Origin: JAYQKL01 sp038142705 | GTDB taxonomy: Bacteria > Pseudomonadota > Alphaproteobacteria > RS24 | Assembly (NCBI GenBank): GCA_965217015.1 | Contig: OZ244224.1 | Span: 868,001-932,000 of the forward strand | Length of the DNA stretch: 64,000 nucleotides | Reading direction: 5' to 3' | Shown: piece after piece, positions 61,723-64,000 of the stretch | How positions within the stretch are numbered: position 1 is the stretch's first letter | Layout: each line of letters begins with the position of its first letter | Notes under the pieces: generated by a model | What the model saw: the letters and a program-made list of their open reading frames with translations, nothing else | Told to the model about the DNA's origin: nothing | Databases searched by the model: none | Made by a program: the position numbers and the translations under genes

Positions 61723-62733
61723 ATGGCTAAAATGATGTTGCGCGAGGCGCTGTTAAATACAATTAAAGAAGAAATGGAACGCGATGAAAATGTCGTGGTT
61801 CTGGGTGAAGATGTGGTTGGTGGCATGGGAACGGCTGGCGGACCAGAGGCTATTGGTGGCATTTGGTCAACCTCAACAGGCCTATGGGATCAATTTGGCC
61901 CAGACCGTGTGATTGACACGCCCATTTCGGAAAGCGCCATTATTGGCGCAGCTGGCGGGCTTGGCCTGACTGGTAAACGCCCAATTGCTGAAATTATGTT
62001 TGCAGATTTTCTAGGCGTTTGTATGGACCAAATCTGGAACCAAATCGCGAAATTCCGCTACATGTTTGGTGGTAAAAGTGAGTGTCCGGCGATTATCCGT
62101 ATGGTATATGGTGCTGGTCTCAATGCTGCCGCCCAGCACAGCCAGTCACCCCATGGTATTTTAACCGGCATGCCAGGCCTAAAAGTCGTCATGCCGACCA
62201 CGCCAGCAGATGCAAAAGGCTTGCTGACCACGGCTATTCGTGAAAATGATCCAGTGATTTTTCTTGAGCATAAAGCGCTATATGCGGAAAAAGGTGAAGT
62301 GCCGGAGGGGGAATATATGATTCCATTTGGTCATGCCCGCCTCGCGCGCGCAGGCGAAGATGTCACCATTGTAGCGTCTGGCCTGATGGTAAAATTCTCT
62401 GAAAAAGCCGCCGATAAGCTGGCTGAAAAAGGCATTGGTTGTGATGTGATTGATTTGCGCACAACCAGCCCAATTGATGAAGAGACTATTTTGGATTCTG
62501 TTGAAAACACTGGCCGTCTGGTGGTGGTTGATGAAGCCCCGCCAAGATGTTCATTGGCAACTGATATTGTTTCAATGGTGACCCAAAAAGCATATGCGAG
62601 CTTGAAGGCCCCGCCAGAGGCTGTGACAGCACCGCACACACCGATTCCGTTTGCGCGTGAATTGGAGCGGGCCTATTTGCCATCACCCGATAAAATTGCC
62701 GCCGCCGTTGAGCGAACACTGGCCTGGAAATAA
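61723..62733 (+). CDS. 2-oxoacid/acetoin dehydrogenase complex E1 beta subunit
   Basis: Beta chain of the E1 component, 336 residues. By eye it resembles acetoin dehydrogenase AcoB most: GEDVVGGMGTAGG, DTPISESAIIGAAGGLG, AKFRYMFGGK, GAGLNAAAQHSQSPH, and VIDLRTTSPIDEETIL through VVVDEAPPRCS. The Glu in SESAI activates ThDP. Gene order E1 alpha, E1 beta, E2 is the acoABC order. Located in a catabolic cluster with no acetoin-forming genes, it more likely oxidises a 2-oxoacid or diketone made by the preceding enzymes; this is inference. Confidence 0.93.
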   Translation: MAKMMLREALLNTIKEEMERDENVVVLGEDVVGGMGTAGGPEAIGGIWSTSTGLWDQFGPDRVIDTPISESAIIGAAGGLGLTGKRPIAEIMFADFLGVCMDQIWNQIAKFRYMFGGKSECPAIIRMVYGAGLNAAAQHSQSPHGILTGMPGLKVVMPTTPADAKGLLTTAIRENDPVIFLEHKALYAEKGEVPEGEYMIPFGHARLARAGEDVTIVASGLMVKFSEKAADKLAEKGIGCDVIDLRTTSPIDEETILDSVENTGRLVVVDEAPPRCSLATDIVSMVTQKAYASLKAPPEAVTAPHTPIPFARELERAYLPSPDKIAAAVERTLAWK

Positions 62734-62783
62734 TCGGAATAATAGGTAACTAGCTAAAAAATAAGCAATAAGGACAAGTCGTC

Positions 62784-64000
62784 ATGAGTAAAATTAAAGC
62801 TTTTACAATGCCAAAATGGGGCATTGAAATGCAAGAAGGCACCATTAGCGAATGGGTTGTGCAGGAAGGCAAACCTTTCAAAAAAGGTGACATTATTGCT
62901 TTGATTGAGACAGATAAAATCTCAAATGAAGTTGAAGCTGATAATGATGGTGTGCTGCGCAAAATTGTCAGCCCTGCTGGTGAAGTGCAGCCGGTTGGGA
63001 CACTTTTGGGCGTATTTGCCGATGAGGCAACACCAGATGATGAGATTGTGGCTTTTGTTGATAATTTCAAGAAAGCTGACACCAGTACCGCGCTTGGGGC
63101 TGGCACCAATGATGAGGCCGCTTCAGCACCTGCTGAAACTGCCTCTGCAGCCCCTGCCCCAGCGACGGAGGTTAAACAGCATGTGCCGTCAGACAATCTG
63201 AACATATCACCGAAAGCGCGTGAATATGCGATTGAGCAAAATATTGACACCAACACCATCACTGGTAGCGGACGCGGTGGGCGGATAACCTATCAAGATG
63301 TGTATCAGGCCAGCCGTCCTGAAAAAACGGTCAATTTGAAAGGTGCGTTAGAAACACCTGCAGACGACGAATCGATTTTTGCCTCACCATTGGCACGCCG
63401 TATCGCAAACCAAAATGGCATTGATTTAACAAAAGTGACCGGAACAGGCGCACGCGGGCGTATTCGTAAGGCCGATGTGTTGGCCTTATTGCCAGAGGCC
63501 AGCGCCAGCAGTGGCGCGATGGCACAAGCGCCGGTTTCTGTGAACAACACGCCGCAAATTGAAGAAATGGATAAAATCCGCAAAGTGATTGCCCGCCGGT
63601 TGACGGAGTCAAAAGCAACAATTCCGCATTTTTATCTTCGTGCGTCCATCGCGATGGATAATTTAATCGCCCTCCGTAAAACAGCCAATTTGGTCATGGG
63701 CAAAAAAGCATCGATTAATGATTATTTGGTGAAAGCGGTTGGTCTGGCACTGGTGAAACATAAAGATGTCAATGTGCAGGTGCATGGCGATGCCATTCAT
63801 CATTTCCCACACGCGGATATTTCAATTGCGATTGCCTCTGATAAGGGGCTCATCACGCCGATTGTGCGCGGTGCAGATGCCCAGCCTGTGCATGTTATTG
63901 CCGATATGACCAAAGCGCTGATTGAAAAAGCCAATAATGGCAAAATTTCTTTTGAAGATTTGGAAGGCGGCACCATCACCATTTCTAATTTGGGCATGTT
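62784..64000 (+). CDS. dihydrolipoamide acyltransferase (E2), partial at window edge
   Basis: E2 core of the complex, 405 codons visible, open to the window end. The lipoyl domain (about 1-80) has lipoyl Lys45 in IETDKISNE. An Ala/Pro-rich linker follows. Then two peripheral-subunit-binding domains come in tandem: one about 140-175 (ISPKAREYAIEQNI... GRGGRITYQDV) and a second about 199-235 (ASPLARRIANQNG... GARGRIRKADVL). The catalytic domain starts near 255 (MDKIRKVIARRLTESK). Most E2 chains have one such binding domain, so the duplication is unusual. The start is ATG 62784 with AAGGA upstream. The E3 gene (lpdA) is on the divergent arm of the cluster. Confidence 0.93.
   Translation, partial: MSKIKAFTMPKWGIEMQEGTISEWVVQEGKPFKKGDIIALIETDKISNEVEADNDGVLRKIVSPAGEVQPVGTLLGVFADEATPDDEIVAFVDNFKKADTSTALGAGTNDEAASAPAETASAAPAPATEVKQHVPSDNLNISPKAREYAIEQNIDTNTITGSGRGGRITYQDVYQASRPEKTVNLKGALETPADDESIFASPLARRIANQNGIDLTKVTGTGARGRIRKADVLALLPEASASSGAMAQAPVSVNNTPQIEEMDKIRKVIARRLTESKATIPHFYLRASIAMDNLIALRKTANLVMGKKASINDYLVKAVGLALVKHKDVNVQVHGDAIHHFPHADISIAIASDKGLITPIVRGADAQPVHVIADMTKALIEKANNGKISFEDLEGGTITISNLGM

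Overview
The window reads as a chromosomal segment of a free-living alphaproteobacterium, probably marine. Alphaproteobacterial marks are the yqeY-dnaG-rpoD order, a DnaG whose zinc motif has the SPF form I associate with that class, an mlaA-mlaC pair, and an ArsR-methyltransferase regulator ahead of metF-metH. A complete retinal pathway (crtE, crtI, crtB, crtY, blh, idi type 2) together with moderate, slightly AT-leaning base composition suggests a surface-ocean lineage such as SAR116. That placement is an inference; no rRNA gene is present. I see no insertion sequence, prophage or CRISPR array.

1-12 kb: a methionine-cycle operon (ArsR-methyltransferase regulator, metF, metH, joined by ATGA overlaps) reads leftward from an inverted-repeat operator. 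The lipid-transport genes mlaA-mlaC diverge from it. Then come ettA, a MAPEG protein, an acyltransferase, a dienelactone hydrolase, a thioesterase and a CAU-anticodon tRNA. 12-23 kb: core genes panD, rpoD, dnaG and yqeY, then carAB behind a leader ORF that contains an intrinsic terminator (a pyrBI-like attenuator layout), greA and an Lrp/AsnC regulator. 23-31 kb: an ELM1-family protein, a 2OG-Fe(II) oxygenase, an unrecognised protein of about 657 residues broken by a one-base frameshift, trxB, an aspartate aminotransferase and uvrB.

31-40 kb: a tightly packed leftward operon makes beta-carotene and cleaves it to retinal (crtE>crtI>crtB>crtY>blh>idi). It continues into a photolyase-like flavoprotein split into two genes in reversed domain order (FAD domain first, alpha/beta domain second). 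No opsin gene is in the window. 40-48 kb: a thiolase, an APH-type kinase-fold protein, and a five-gene envelope operon (COG3014-like, YcfL-like and LpoB-like lipoproteins plus two exported proteins), then two tRNA-Thr genes.

48-64 kb: an accessory catabolic region on two divergent arms. One side has paired acyl-CoA dehydrogenases, a quinone-oxidoreductase-like enzyme, a GFA-fold protein, lipoamide dehydrogenase and three SDRs. The other has a Rieske oxygenase, a ThuA-like protein, a LuxR-type regulator next to a perfect 18-bp palindrome, a cysteine-free DUF35 protein paired with a thiolase-like enzyme, and an acetoin/2-oxoacid dehydrogenase complex (E1 alpha, E1 beta, E2; E3 on the other arm). 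Together this looks like a regulated pathway that oxygenates, dehydrogenates and cleaves an unknown substrate. It is the best candidate here for an undescribed metabolic system, followed by the split photolyase and the carAB leader.
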